Source of the DNA: an uncultured Collinsella sp.
GTDB taxonomy: Bacteria; Actinomycetota; Coriobacteriia; Coriobacteriales; Coriobacteriaceae
Assembly (NCBI GenBank): GCA_959602645.1
Contig: CAUGTZ010000001.1
Location: 62,001-126,000, forward strand
Length of the DNA stretch: 64,000 nucleotides
Direction of reading: 5' to 3'
A program made the translations under genes and the position numbers. A model generated the notes under the pieces. That model saw only the letters and a program-made list of their open reading frames with translations. It did no database searches and was not told where the DNA came from. Below are positions 45,001-53,254 of the stretch, piece after piece (position 1 is the stretch's first letter; each line of letters opens with the position of its first letter).

Positions 45001-45697
45001 TGGCGTCGAGTGCCACCTGCGCTTTCTCGGTCGTGGCCTTGCTTGCGCCCAGCGCCGCACGATAGGCATCGGCAAGCGCCGAGGTGTCGGCCTGGCCGCG
45101 CGCCACGCACACATCGTCCATGCCGCCCGGAAGCTGGCTCGATAGCTCCAGCAAGTCGCGCACCAGGCTTTTGATGGTGGTACCGGCGCCAAACGTCCCG
45201 CCCTCGCCCGCCATGGGATACCAGGCGTAGAGGGCCTTAAGCGAAGCGGCGAGCTCGGGCGCGGCATCGGGCGCCGTCGCGCGCCCCAGCACATGCTCAA
45301 CAGCCTGATCCATAAGCTCGTCGGTATCGGTGAGCACCGTGAACTCGGGATCGATGCCCAGCTCCAGCGCATGCGCGCGCAGGATACGCGAGCACATGCC
45401 GTGGATGGTCGAGATCCAAGCGTCGTCGACCGTCAGGGCCTCTTCGTCCATACCCTCGTCGATAAGCGTACGGCGCACACGGTCGCGAATCTCGGCCGCG
45501 GCGTCTTTGGTAAAGGTAATGGCGAGCACCTGGTCCAGATGCTCGACAAACGGACCGGATTCGGGCGAGAGCGCGTAGACAATGCGGCGCGTGAGGGTAA
45601 AGGTCTTGCCCGAGCCGGCACCCGCCGAGACAAACAGCGGGCGGTCGAGCGTTTTGACGACTTGCAGCTGTTGCGGCATCAAAGTCGAAAGATCCAT
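42065..45697 (-). CDS. addA: AddA-type helicase-nuclease subunit
   Basis: This 1210-residue UvrD/AddA protein has Walker A SAGAGSGKTFTLTRRI at residue 24, ITFTKDAAAEIRDRV (motif Ia), WISTIHGMCSRIL, VMIDEFQDTD (motif II), TVGDAQQSIYRFRGA (motif III) and RIMTVHASKGLEYPVV (motif V). The C-terminal nuclease domain has EGAIDALAT and LVIDYKTGG. With AddB it resects double-strand breaks to load RecA. The start, ATG 45697, lies 3 bases after the addB stop and uses AAGGAGG within addB. Confidence 0.95.
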   Translation of the reverse strand: MDLSTLMPQQLQVVKTLDRPLFVSAGAGSGKTFTLTRRIVYALSPESGPFVEHLDQVLAITFTKDAAAEIRDRVRRTLIDEGMDEEALTVDDAWISTIHGMCSRILRAHALELGIDPEFTVLTDTDELMDQAVEHVLGRATAPDAAPELAASLKALYAWYPMAGEGGTFGAGTTIKSLVRDLLELSSQLPGGMDDVCVARGQADTSALADAYRAALGASKATTEKAQVALDAIDAFEASGKTMEDAARLMMSCSMPRASKAFPKEQVGLLKAEAADAFVNIVLACGGPALDALVGLARAVEAEYRALKADQSALDNNDLLRMAYEALRDYPAIRAAYEGRFKMVMIDEFQDTDQMQVDLIRYLTGAGERALCTVGDAQQSIYRFRGAEVEVFRRQERKVGLSAAPETSVASDAPAGELVKLVRNFRSHDEVLCYVARVFDGDTGGLMQGFLDLEPSDDREDKLKARASRRQALLVAGGSTQERTQAKARAIAERFQALFKAGQPQGSMVLLLGRMTNADVYAQAFRDQGLDCVIAGGSVFAQAAEVQTVRALVCALANPADTAQGLMPLLVSPMFALGAQEFLALATKLDEQTGETSRRNIDVGIMSDSDVPGLQNLPLVTRAREVLRYALRRVGRDSFAAIARDVVNASGWFVRLAQRGPEGKAIAANVLKALDAVAEAEAELGNSPRSIALAFDRFLAGKEAPGALNEEGDGAVRIMTVHASKGLEYPVVAVAECFGVRKSSGAAQMGRVEGGAQVVALPARFDGVKLADGTFVKGDDVKKQFEHAFKGKGTSLWLPPELMEDVCATGSPAEAFARLRNDDLQLSLEERARLLYVAMTRARELVILAMDAGVSRGKVTAPTFDVETDLTYDVLRRILPTDALDMPQLDSDRLVFDNSKPGDYELISLADFTFGEQAFEANASLDAEGRLVRGDAEPEGAGADARAAVPGPADPEPDAFELVYPQAVGVRMGTCPYPERDSYSYSSIAAALHAESEDRAAEVHVPMDEAGDDAESDGSEMTDADVAAVEPAGNPMALGSAFHAACQWLIEMGADALPAERADALARLWCLTPEQCERFDVALDRWLKSAVRADLLAWPCVRAEVPFFSLGCEDEDIARYGAYAEGAIDALATNPADSSCALVIDYKTGGTPDETPDQLLEKHALQARVYSDVLHKAGFEAVTVKFVRVEQPDPTIFVEPAEPQVVTYNF

Positions 45698-45700
45698 GGT

Positions 45701-48700
45701 CTACACGTCCCTCCTTACAAACGTTCCTTCGTGGTTATACGAGCAGCGCGCATGCGCGGCCTGCGCCGACGTCGGATCGACAGCGGCGACGTCGCCCGCC
45801 TCGAGCTCGCGCAGGCGCTCGGCAATGCCGGTCTCCACGCGGTCGAGCAGCGCATCGAAGTCCATGTTGCCGCCCTCGCCGGGAAAACCCTTCTTGAGGC
45901 CCGGGATGCGACCGTCGCCGCGCTCTTCCTCGAGCAACTCGGCACTCGCCGCGCCGCGCAGCGCGGGCTTGCCACCCTTGGTCGAAAAATAGAGCGCAGC
46001 ACGGGCATCTAGGCCCAGCGCCCGACGCATGGCCTGGGCGTAGATGAGTGTCTGGGTATGGGGCGGCAGCCAGCGCGGGTCGTCGATGGGGGCCTCGCCC
46101 GACTCCTCGTCGCGCACCGTAGGATCGGCGAGCTTAAACTCCTCGACACCCGAACGATGCTTGTAGTCGATTACCACGGCGCGATTCTCGGCATCCACGT
46201 CAACGCGGTCGATGCGCCCACCGAGCGGCCAACCGGCATACTCGACCTTAAGCTCATTAAAGGCGAACTCAAGGTAGCGCGGGGCAAAGGGGGCAAGCGC
46301 CTCGGACTCGTAGGCAAGCACGCCCTCCAGCTGCGGCAAGATCTCGGCCACTTGGCGCTCCTCCACTGGAGAGAGCGGCACCAGCGGGCCCTCGGTACCG
46401 CGCTTGCCGGCGTGCTCGGCCAAGGTCTCGTCAAAGACCTCGCGCAGCAGCTCCTGTGCGCGCGGCAGGTTCTCGGGCGTCACGCGCTCCATGCCCTCTT
46501 GGGGCAGACGGGCATGCAGATGTTCCAGCACGTCGTGGACGAAGTTGCCCTTCTCCATGTTGCCAAAATCCGCGTCGATAGACTGGGGCTTGACGCGATA
46601 TGAGACAAACCAGCACAGCGGGCAGGTGGAATAAGCCTCGATCTGCGAGGCGGACGTCAGACGCGGCACGAGCGGCGCGCCCTCGCCCTCGCCGTCACGA
46701 CGGCGCAGGACCAAATACGGCACGGCCTCGGCACTCAGATGCTGAGGGGCTTCACAGGTCACGCGCTCGCGCTTAAGACCTTCGCCTGCCGCGGGATCGA
46801 AGTCCCTTACGATATCGCCCTCACCCACGCACTTCGCCTTGTCGGCGCCAGCGGCCTTAGCGTCGTCAGCTGCCTTAACAGCTTCAGCGGCCTTGTCGGC
46901 GTCAGCGGCCTTGGCGTGCGCCCGCAACTCGGTCCACACGGCCGCCGGATAGCACTCGCGCGCCTGGCGATCATGCGTCACGCGCGCAAGCACAACCGGG
47001 CCGCGTGCCGCCTGCATCGCGTGGCCAAAGCGCACACGCAGCAAGGCCGCGGGCTCAAGCGTCACGCCCCCGCGACCAAGGCTCGCCGTCAGCGTGGCCA
47101 GCGGCCCCTCCTCGTGTGAGAGCGGATAGCTGTCCAGATCGACATCGGCAAACAGCACGGCATCGTAGCTGCCGGGGCGCAGAGCCGCCGCATCGGCAAG
47201 CGAAGCAAAACGAACCTGAGCACGTGGCGCACGGTCAACCTCGTAGGTCTCGTAATCGTAGGCGGTGCTACGCTTGTCCACCTTGGTGCGAATGTCATCG
47301 AGCACGGGCACGGTCGCGGCCTGCGACACGTCGAGCGCGCGGGCGCCATTCATAAGGATGTCGATGGTGTGGCGCAGCAGGGCCACCTCCGCCTGGCGAC
47401 GGGCTTGGCCATCCAAGCTGCCCAGCGAGCGATCGGGCAACGCCTCGGCAACGGCAAGCATGGCCTTGAGCGCCGTCACGGGCTTGTCACGCCACAGCGC
47501 CTGGAACACGTCCGAAACCACACACGGCACGTTCTTAAACCAGTTCTCGTCGCTCGCCGCCTTGCGCGCGCCCCTCACCTGGCCTTGGACACTCTGTAGC
47601 AGGCTCTTAACGGCCGCGGTAGTCTTGCTGCGCGAGAGACGCATATTCTTATCGAAGGTACGGGCATTGACGGCATCAGCGCCCGAAAGCGGACTGTAGA
47701 TCCAGTCGGTAAGCTCCGGCGCGGGCCACCACTCGGTTTTTGACGCCATGCCCTCATCGGCGGCCTTCATGCACTCGATCAGACCGGCAAGCGCCGCAAA
47801 TTGCCTGCCCGCAATGGATTGGGAAAACGCCGTGAACTCAGCTGTCTCGGCGGCGATATGACGAGCCGCCAGACGAGAGGCGAGCTCACCGAACAGCTGG
47901 GGTGCCCGGGCAGAAACAACGAGCACGTGCACAGGGTCGGCGGGCGTTGCAGTAGCTTTATCGGCCTTGGACTCCTTGTGCGTTTTCACCAACGTATCGA
48001 CGGCGTCCGCATAGACATGAGCACGGGCATGGGGGCCGGCGACCTCAATAAAGGCAGGCTGAGTGGCGGTCCCGCAAGCGGCATCAGACGCGACGGCATT
48101 CTCCCCCAGCGGTGCGGCCTCAAACAGCACACCGCGGGCATCAAATGCCGCGGCAAGCTCCTCGCGCATCGCCGCCTGCTCGCGGGCAAGCAGCACGACG
48201 ACCTCTCCCCCATTGTTCGCCACGGCAGACAGCAGCTCGAGCAGACCGTGCGTAAACGACGTGATACCGCGCACGCATACGGCGCGGGTGCACGCCGGCA
48301 GGCTATCGGCCAGGGCACCGGCCATAATGTCAGCTGCCTCGCAGGGCTCGACCATATCTCGACGGTCCAAACCGCCCGCGTAGGCACACAAAAGCTCGAA
48401 CACGCGAGCCTCGGCATCGCTTTTTGGCTCCGGCTGGCAATTGTCGCCACGGCATCGCTCGGCACCCGTCCCCGCCACACCCGGCAGCACATCGCGGGCC
48501 ATGCGCGCAAGCATGCGCACCGTGCCCTGGCTGCGCGAAAGCGGCTGCAGGTCGGCATCGTCGAGACGCGTGACCATGTCCGAGAACAGCATCTGGCGCT
48601 GCAGGTTGTCGACGAAACCGCGCCCGTCGCCCAAAAGCTCCCAAAGCGAGCGAAGCCACGATGTAGGCGTCTTGTAGTCGATACCCAGCGAAACGCCGGC

Positions 48701-48853
48701 TTCCGCCGCATCATGACGACACAGGTCGAGCTCGGCAAACGTAGGTGCCAGCAACACGGCACGCCCGTGGCAGGCAATAAGGTCGGCAAGCAGCGCCGAC
48801 TCGGCACCGCTCAAATCCGTGCCGGCATTGGTGGTATAGATTCGAACAGGCAT
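45701..48853 (-). CDS. addB: AddB-like helicase-nuclease subunit
   Basis: This 1050-residue protein is the partner of AddA. The helicase half is degenerate: the start GAESALLADLIACHGRAVLLAP has no classic P-loop. The C-terminal PD-(D/E)xK nuclease is visible: SQIEAYSTCPLCWFVSYRV with an iron-sulfur-type Cys, NFVHDVLEHLHARLP, GGRIDRVDVDAENRAVVIDYK with catalytic Asp and Lys, and a terminal HARCSYN that may complete the cluster. The lack of a Walker motif suggests the RexB/AddB form in which AddA supplies the motor. ATG 48853 has GGAGG upstream. The low-complexity insert of AKAADADKAAEAVKAAD-like repeats near residue 660 is unusual. Confidence 0.88.
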   Translation of the reverse strand: MPVRIYTTNAGTDLSGAESALLADLIACHGRAVLLAPTFAELDLCRHDAAEAGVSLGIDYKTPTSWLRSLWELLGDGRGFVDNLQRQMLFSDMVTRLDDADLQPLSRSQGTVRMLARMARDVLPGVAGTGAERCRGDNCQPEPKSDAEARVFELLCAYAGGLDRRDMVEPCEAADIMAGALADSLPACTRAVCVRGITSFTHGLLELLSAVANNGGEVVVLLAREQAAMREELAAAFDARGVLFEAAPLGENAVASDAACGTATQPAFIEVAGPHARAHVYADAVDTLVKTHKESKADKATATPADPVHVLVVSARAPQLFGELASRLAARHIAAETAEFTAFSQSIAGRQFAALAGLIECMKAADEGMASKTEWWPAPELTDWIYSPLSGADAVNARTFDKNMRLSRSKTTAAVKSLLQSVQGQVRGARKAASDENWFKNVPCVVSDVFQALWRDKPVTALKAMLAVAEALPDRSLGSLDGQARRQAEVALLRHTIDILMNGARALDVSQAATVPVLDDIRTKVDKRSTAYDYETYEVDRAPRAQVRFASLADAAALRPGSYDAVLFADVDLDSYPLSHEEGPLATLTASLGRGGVTLEPAALLRVRFGHAMQAARGPVVLARVTHDRQARECYPAAVWTELRAHAKAADADKAAEAVKAADDAKAAGADKAKCVGEGDIVRDFDPAAGEGLKRERVTCEAPQHLSAEAVPYLVLRRRDGEGEGAPLVPRLTSASQIEAYSTCPLCWFVSYRVKPQSIDADFGNMEKGNFVHDVLEHLHARLPQEGMERVTPENLPRAQELLREVFDETLAEHAGKRGTEGPLVPLSPVEERQVAEILPQLEGVLAYESEALAPFAPRYLEFAFNELKVEYAGWPLGGRIDRVDVDAENRAVVIDYKHRSGVEEFKLADPTVRDEESGEAPIDDPRWLPPHTQTLIYAQAMRRALGLDARAALYFSTKGGKPALRGAASAELLEEERGDGRIPGLKKGFPGEGGNMDFDALLDRVETGIAERLRELEAGDVAAVDPTSAQAAHARCSYNHEGTFVRRDV

Positions 48854-48937
48854 GGTCCTCCACTCAAACCGTTCGCAATAATCAATGCATCCATCCTACC
48901 CGCCCGAGCGGACAGATTTGCCCCACGCCAACAGATT

Positions 48938-49022
48938 TGATCCCTTGGGGACGGAGGAAAACGGATCATCGAGGAAGTCAGTCTAACCCGGTGATCCGTT
49001 TTCCTCCGTCCCCAAGGGATCA
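48938..49022. repeat. 31-bp perfect intergenic palindrome, GGAGGAAAACGGATCA family
   Basis: The arms 48938-48968 and 48992-49022 are perfect inverted copies, starting TGATCCCTTGGGGACG and ending GGAGGAAAACGGATCA. Single arms of the same family lie at 61334-61364 and 61731-61761. It fills much of the addB upstream gap. Confidence 0.9.
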
Positions 49023-49047
49023 AAAAACCGCCCCCGAAGGAGCGGTT
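49022..49047 (-). terminator. Terminator of the TrpR-like gene
   Basis: On the minus strand AACCGCTCC pairs with GGGGGCGGTT around a short loop, followed by TTTTTTG, 25 bases after the stop. Confidence 0.85.
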
Positions 49048-49071
49048 ATGAACAATTGGTTTTGCCGCGGC

Positions 49072-49371
49072 TTACTCGCCATCCTCCAGCTTAATGAGGA
49101 TTTTGCGGTAGCCACCGTACTCGCCGTTGAGTGCCTTGGACACACGGCTCACCGTGGTGGACGAAGCGCCGGTGCGCGCCTGAACCTCGACATAGGGCTC
49201 GCCCTCGTCCAGGTAACGCGCGACCTGCAGACGCTGCGATAGATCGCAAATCTCTCGCGGCGTGCAGATATCGGTCAAAAACGCTTGGATATCCTTCTCG
49301 TCGTCCAAAAGGCTAAATGCGTGGACCAGCTGCTTGACATCAGGCTTGTCAAACATGTTCTCGATATTCAT
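49072..49371 (-). CDS. YerC/YecD-type TrpR-related regulator
   Basis: The 99-residue protein has the TrpR-like fold with DLSQRLQVARYLDEGEPY and the helix-turn-helix EVQARTGASSTTVSRVSKAL. YerC-type proteins are small DNA-binding regulators of unknown regulon, unlike the tryptophan repressor. The start is ATG 49371 with a weak GGCGG site. It is monocistronic with a good terminator and is divergent from the PF04020 gene. Confidence 0.88.
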   Translation of the reverse strand: MNIENMFDKPDVKQLVHAFSLLDDEKDIQAFLTDICTPREICDLSQRLQVARYLDEGEPYVEVQARTGASSTTVSRVSKALNGEYGGYRKILIKLEDGE

Positions 49372-49694
49372 CGATCACCGCCAAACCCGCCAAAAGGCAT
49401 CGAAGTTGATACTGACATCGGGCATCGTTCGCCCGTTCTATGCAATAGGGCAACGCCTGTGGCTTTTGCCCGTAGCAGTTTAGCACACCACCAAACTAAA
49501 GCGACAAAACTCTCTGCCAGCGGCGCGTTTTCTAGGACGAACGCCGTTTTGAAACCGAATGCGCACGCAAGCTCCACGAATATCTGAGACAATGGGCGCC
49601 CAAACAGAGCCGTGCCCGAGCATCTGTCCGAGTTGCAAAGGCATGTGCCTCTCACGCTCCCTCACTACGCCATGCGCAAGAAAGGATTCACACC
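49372..49694. other. Divergent intergenic region
   Basis: These 323 bases lie between two divergent genes and show no supported gene. I saw no strong repeat or palindrome here. Promoters are expected but none stands out. Confidence 0.5.
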
Positions 49695-50060
49695 ATGCGC
49701 TTTTTACTCAACTGGCTTTTGACCTCAATCGCCATCGCGATCGCAACGTTTCTCGTCCCCGGCATTCAGCCCTTCGGCATGGCAGACGCCTGGGTCTGCT
49801 TTGCCTTCGTGGGACTGTTCCTCAACATCGTCGACTCGCTCGTCAAGCCGTTCCTGACGGTCATCTCGCTGCCGCTCACTATTATCACGCTTGGTATTTT
49901 TCAGCTCGTAGTCAACAGCTTTATGCTCGAGCTGGCCAGCTACCTGTCGGTCAATCTGCTGGGCGCGGGTATCTCCATTGCCAGCTTTGGATCGGCCTTT
50001 ATGGGCAGCATCCTGGTATCCATCATGCGCAGCATTCTCGACAGCGTCGCCAGGAACTAA
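49695..50060 (+). CDS. PF04020 family small membrane protein
   Basis: The 121-residue protein has four membrane helices with the pattern of the 'phage holin family 4' or YvlD group: LLNWLLTSIAIAIATFLVPG, then GLFLNIVDSLVKPFLTVISLPLT with the conserved Asn-Lys-Pro region, then two more helices. Despite the family name these proteins are chromosomal and not holins in a phage context. Function unknown; envelope stress roles are reported for relatives. ATG 49695 has AAAGGA upstream. Confidence 0.87.
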   Translation: MRFLLNWLLTSIAIAIATFLVPGIQPFGMADAWVCFAFVGLFLNIVDSLVKPFLTVISLPLTIITLGIFQLVVNSFMLELASYLSVNLLGAGISIASFGSAFMGSILVSIMRSILDSVARN

Positions 50061-50097
50061 AGCGACCGGATACGGACCGCCACAACACACCAAAACG

Positions 50098-50135
50098 AAG
50101 GCCGTCCATCGCAACGATGGGCGGCCTTGTCATTT
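50098..50135 (+). terminator. Rho-independent terminator
   Basis: A 14-bp stem, AAGGCCGTCCATCG at 50098-50111 with its near-complement at 50115-50128, is followed by GTCATTT. It lies between convergent genes. Confidence 0.75.
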
Positions 50136-50197
50136 GTCGAGCCTCAGAGGGCAGAAAAATCTACCATTTCCACCCCGTCCCCAAATGGCAGGTGGGG

Positions 50198-50626
50198 CTA
50201 GATGACGTAGTCGTAGCCCTCGTTGGGGGCGACGAGCGTATCGAGCGTCACGCCGTCGAGGTAGTCGTTAATGAGCTTGTCCAGGTTCTTCCACACGTCG
50301 AGCGTGGGGCACTCATCCGAACGCGAGCAGCCCTTGCAGTCGCCATCCAGGCAGGCGACCGGCGCCAGACTGCCCTCGGTCAAGCGCAGGATCTCGCCCA
50401 CCGTGTACTGCTCGGGCGGGCGCGTGAGCACGTAGCCGCCGCCCTTGCCGCGCATGCCCGAGAGCATGTTGGCGCGCACGAGCGTAGCCAAAATGTTCTC
50501 CAGATACTTCTCCGAAATCCCCTGACGCGCGGCAATCTCTTTGAGGGGAATGCGGCCTGCCGCCTGGTGCTCGGCCAGATCGACCATAACGCGCAGGGCA
50601 TATCTGCCCTTTGTGGAAACCAACAT
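50198..50626 (-). CDS. Rrf2-family transcriptional regulator
   Basis: The 142-residue protein begins MLVSTKGRYALRVMVDLAEH and has the Rrf2 winged helix (LKEIAARQGISEKYLENIL, then RGKGGGYVLTRPP). The regulatory segment holds four cysteines, CLDGDCKGCSRSDECPT near residues 92-107, suited to an iron-sulfur cluster as in IscR. It is divergent from cysK with a 253-base gap, so control of cysteine supply, in the manner of CymR, is likely but inferred. ATG 50626 has AAAGG upstream. Confidence 0.9.
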   Translation of the reverse strand: MLVSTKGRYALRVMVDLAEHQAAGRIPLKEIAARQGISEKYLENILATLVRANMLSGMRGKGGGYVLTRPPEQYTVGEILRLTEGSLAPVACLDGDCKGCSRSDECPTLDVWKNLDKLINDYLDGVTLDTLVAPNEGYDYVI

Positions 50627-50879
50627 ATATATTGCTGCCTTTCGGTCTTTTAATTCGTAGAAATTCTAGCCGAAATATTGGTTTTGAAAATACCTATTCC
50701 CGTCAAGATGGTTAATCGACTCGTAATAATCTTCTATTTCCTATTGCGTTACTAGGCTTTACTGTCTACTATGCTTGCCAATAGCAAAACGAACAACCTA
50801 TAAGGTTTGTGGGTTTCGCTGTTACACACACCGTAAAACCACACGGTATCCAGTCATTTGAACACTTTGGAGGTTCACC

Positions 50880-51818
50880 ATGAGCAATGTTTACACGTCC
50901 ATCGATCAGCTTATCGGTCACACTCCGCTTCTGGAGCTCACTCACTTTGAGGCCGATGAGGACCTCAAGGCCCGCGTGCTCGTCAAGCTGGAATACTTCA
51001 ACCCCGCCGGGTCCGTCAAAGACCGCGTCGCCAAGAACATGATCGACGAGGCCGAGAAGGCCGGCAAGCTTGTGCGCGGCGGCGACTACACCATCATCGA
51101 GCCCACGAGCGGCAACACCGGCGTCGGCATCGCCTCGGTGGCGGCGGCTCGCGGCTACAAGGTAATCATCACCATGCCCGAGACCATGTCCGTCGAGCGC
51201 CGCAAGCTTATGCAGGCATATGGCGCACAACTCGTGCTCACCGACGGTTCCAAGGGCATGAAGGGCGCCATCGCCAAGGCCGAGGAACTGCAGAAGGAGA
51301 CCCCCAACAGCATTATCGCCGGCCAGTTCGTGAACCCCGCCAACCCCGCCATCCACAAGGCCACGACCGGCCCCGAGATCTGGGATGACACCGACGGCGA
51401 GGTCGACATCTTCGTCGCCGGCGTCGGCACCGGCGGCACCGTGACCGGCGTGGGCGAGTTCCTCAAGGAACAGAATCCCGAGATTCAGGTCGTCGCCGTC
51501 GAGCCCGCCACCTCCCCGGTGCTCTCCAAGGGCCAGGCCGGCCCGCACAAGATCCAGGGTATCGGCGCCGGCTTTGTGCCCAACGTCCTCGACACCCAGG
51601 TCTACGACGAGATCATCCCCGTCGAGAACGACGACGCCTTTGCCATCGGCCGCGCCGTGGGCCACAAGGAGGGCGTGCTCGTGGGCATTTCGTCCGGCGC
51701 CGCCGTGTGGGCTGCGCTGCAGCTGGCCAAGCGCCCCGAGAACGAGGGCAAGACCATCGTGGCGCTGCTCGCCGATACCGGTGAGCGCTACCTGTCCACG
51801 GCACTCTTCCAGGACTAG
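50880..51818 (+). CDS. cysK: Cysteine synthase A
   Basis: The 312-residue fold-type II PLP enzyme joins O-acetylserine and sulfide to give cysteine. The PLP lysine sits in FNPAGSVKDRVAKNM near residue 43, the substrate loop is TSGNTGVGIASVAA, and the phosphate-binding glycine loop GVGTGGTVTGVGEF follows. The C-terminal SSGAAVWAAL and LLADTGERYLSTALF are typical. GGAGG precedes ATG 50880. It is opposed to an Rrf2 regulator that probably controls it, and is terminated at 51931. Confidence 0.96.
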   Translation: MSNVYTSIDQLIGHTPLLELTHFEADEDLKARVLVKLEYFNPAGSVKDRVAKNMIDEAEKAGKLVRGGDYTIIEPTSGNTGVGIASVAAARGYKVIITMPETMSVERRKLMQAYGAQLVLTDGSKGMKGAIAKAEELQKETPNSIIAGQFVNPANPAIHKATTGPEIWDDTDGEVDIFVAGVGTGGTVTGVGEFLKEQNPEIQVVAVEPATSPVLSKGQAGPHKIQGIGAGFVPNVLDTQVYDEIIPVENDDAFAIGRAVGHKEGVLVGISSGAAVWAALQLAKRPENEGKTIVALLADTGERYLSTALFQD

Positions 51819-51930
51819 GGCCTGTCGCCCATAGGTTGAGCCCAGGGACGAGCCGGTCTCCTCTCTCCCGGCAGTCTGAGCCCATCCCATCAGGGTGTCC
51901 CACGAGACGTCCGAACTTGCTACAATGTCT

Positions 51931-51969
51931 GCGGCGCGGAACCAGCCTCCCGCGCCGCTTTTCTTTTTT
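51931..51969 (+). terminator. Rho-independent terminator between cysK and mnmA
   Basis: A perfect 9-bp stem GCGGCGCGG/CCGCGCCGC with a 10-base loop is followed by TTTTCTTTTTT. It lies 30 bases before mnmA and just after a TACAAT hexamer, so it ends cysK or attenuates mnmA. Confidence 0.88.
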
Positions 51970-51998
51970 GGCCACATGCCACCAAGGAGAACCTCCCC

Positions 51999-53099
51999 AT
52001 GCACAACAAGCGCGTGCTCGTCGCCATGAGCGGCGGCGTCGATTCCAGCGTGACCGCCTATCTGCTCAAGCGCCAGGGCTACGAATGCGCTGGTGCCACC
52101 ATGCGCCTCACCTGCCCCGCACCCGATCCCGTCACGGGCATGAGCAAGGTCGACCGCGACATCGCCGATGCAAAGGCCGTCGCCGAGCGCCTGGGGATGC
52201 CCCACCATGTGCTCGACCTGCAGCAGACCTTCGACCGCAACGTTATCGAGCGCTTCGTGACCGCCTACCAGGAGGGGCTGACGCCCAACCCGTGCATCAT
52301 CTGCAACCGCCATATTAAATTTGGCGCGCTGCTCGATGCGGCGCTGGATATGGGCTGCGACTACATCGCCACAGGCCACTACGCAAAGACGAGCCAGACG
52401 CCCGACGGCACCTGGCAGCTGCATCGCGGCGAAGATCCCAAAAAGGACCAAAGCTACTTTTTGTATTCGCTTACGCAAGAGCGCCTGGCACGCACGATCT
52501 TTCCGCTGGCCGGGCTGGACAAGGAGCGCGACGTTCGCCGCATTGCCGCCGAGCAGGGCTTCATAAACGCCAAGAAGGCCGAGAGCGAGGATATCTGCTT
52601 TATCGCGGACGGCGACTACGCGGGCTATATCGAGCGCCGCTGCGGACATGCCGCCGAGCCGGGCGATATTGTATGGCGTGACGGCAGCGTGGTCGGACGT
52701 CACAGCGGCGCACTGCGCTATACCATCGGCCAGCGCAAGGGCCTGGGCGTCGCGATGGCGCACCCCGTGTACGTAACGGGCGTCGATGCCGTCAACAACA
52801 TTGTGCATCTGGGCGAGGCCGAGGACCTGACGGCCACAGCGCTCACGGCCAACGACTGGATCTGGAGCGCCCCTGCCGACCGCATGGAGGCAGAGCTGGA
52901 TGCCGACGGCATTCGCGTGGGCGCCAAATACCGCTACCGTCAAAAGGACCAGGCAGCAACCCTTACACGTGGCGCCGACGGACAAATGCTACTGACCTTT
53001 GACGAGCCGCAGCGAGCCATCGCCCCCGGCCAGGCAGTCGTTATCTACCGCGGCGACGTCGTCCTGGGCGGCGGTACCGTCACGGCAGCCATCAAGTAG
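51999..53099 (+). CDS. mnmA: tRNA 2-thiouridylase MnmA
   Basis: The 366-residue protein has the PP-loop AMSGGVDSSVTAYLLKRQG at the N-terminus, the catalytic cysteine in TPNPCIICNRHIKF, GHYAKTSQ, DPKKDQSYFLYSL, KKAESEDICFIAD with the second cysteine, and the C-terminal YTIGQRKGLG with a beta-barrel domain. It thiolates U34 of tRNAs for Lys, Glu and Gln, using sulfur passed from a cysteine desulfurase, which is not in the window. AAGGAGA precedes ATG 51999. Placement behind cysK links sulfur supply and tRNA thiolation, but a terminator separates the two. Confidence 0.97.
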   Translation: MHNKRVLVAMSGGVDSSVTAYLLKRQGYECAGATMRLTCPAPDPVTGMSKVDRDIADAKAVAERLGMPHHVLDLQQTFDRNVIERFVTAYQEGLTPNPCIICNRHIKFGALLDAALDMGCDYIATGHYAKTSQTPDGTWQLHRGEDPKKDQSYFLYSLTQERLARTIFPLAGLDKERDVRRIAAEQGFINAKKAESEDICFIADGDYAGYIERRCGHAAEPGDIVWRDGSVVGRHSGALRYTIGQRKGLGVAMAHPVYVTGVDAVNNIVHLGEAEDLTATALTANDWIWSAPADRMEAELDADGIRVGAKYRYRQKDQAATLTRGADGQMLLTFDEPQRAIAPGQAVVIYRGDVVLGGGTVTAAIK

Positions 53100-53117
53100 C
53101 CCCATCCCCTTCATAAG

Positions 53118-53180
53118 TTGCGGTGAAATAGGGACTGTTTAAGCGTTTAAAACCGCCAAACAGTCCCTATTTCACCGCAA
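53118..53180. repeat. Intergenic palindrome, TTGCGGTGAAATAG family (copy 2)
   Basis: The 23-base arms 53118-53140 and 53158-53180 are perfect inverted copies (outer TTGCGGTGAAATAGGGACTG). The outer half matches the palindrome upstream of dnaE at 41990-42052. Confidence 0.9.
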
Positions 53181-53185
53181 CGCAC

Positions 53186-53229
53186 AAGAGCGCCCCTGCC
53201 GGCAACGTTATACCGGCTAGGACGCTCTT
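53186..53229. terminator. Bidirectional terminator-like hairpin
   Basis: AAGAGCGCCCCTGCCGG and CCGGCTAGGACGCTCTT pair over most of 17 positions with a 10-base loop. It lies between the convergent mnmA and M42 peptidase genes. T-runs are short, so the strength is uncertain. Confidence 0.6.
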
Positions 53230-53254
53230 AACTTGCCACGCGCTATAAATGCGC

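Noticed and set aside
31790..51850. Shared string ATAGGTTGAG near 31795 and 51832
   Set aside because: The match is only about ten bases and the flanks do not align, so it is not called a repeat.
51900..51945. mnmA promoter at TACAAT
   Set aside because: There is no matching -35, and transcription from there would begin inside a terminator stem; kept only as a remark.
50769..52985. 738-codon minus-strand frame over cysK and mnmA
   Set aside because: It spans two well-supported plus-strand genes and a terminator, and the translation is low in recognisable structure.
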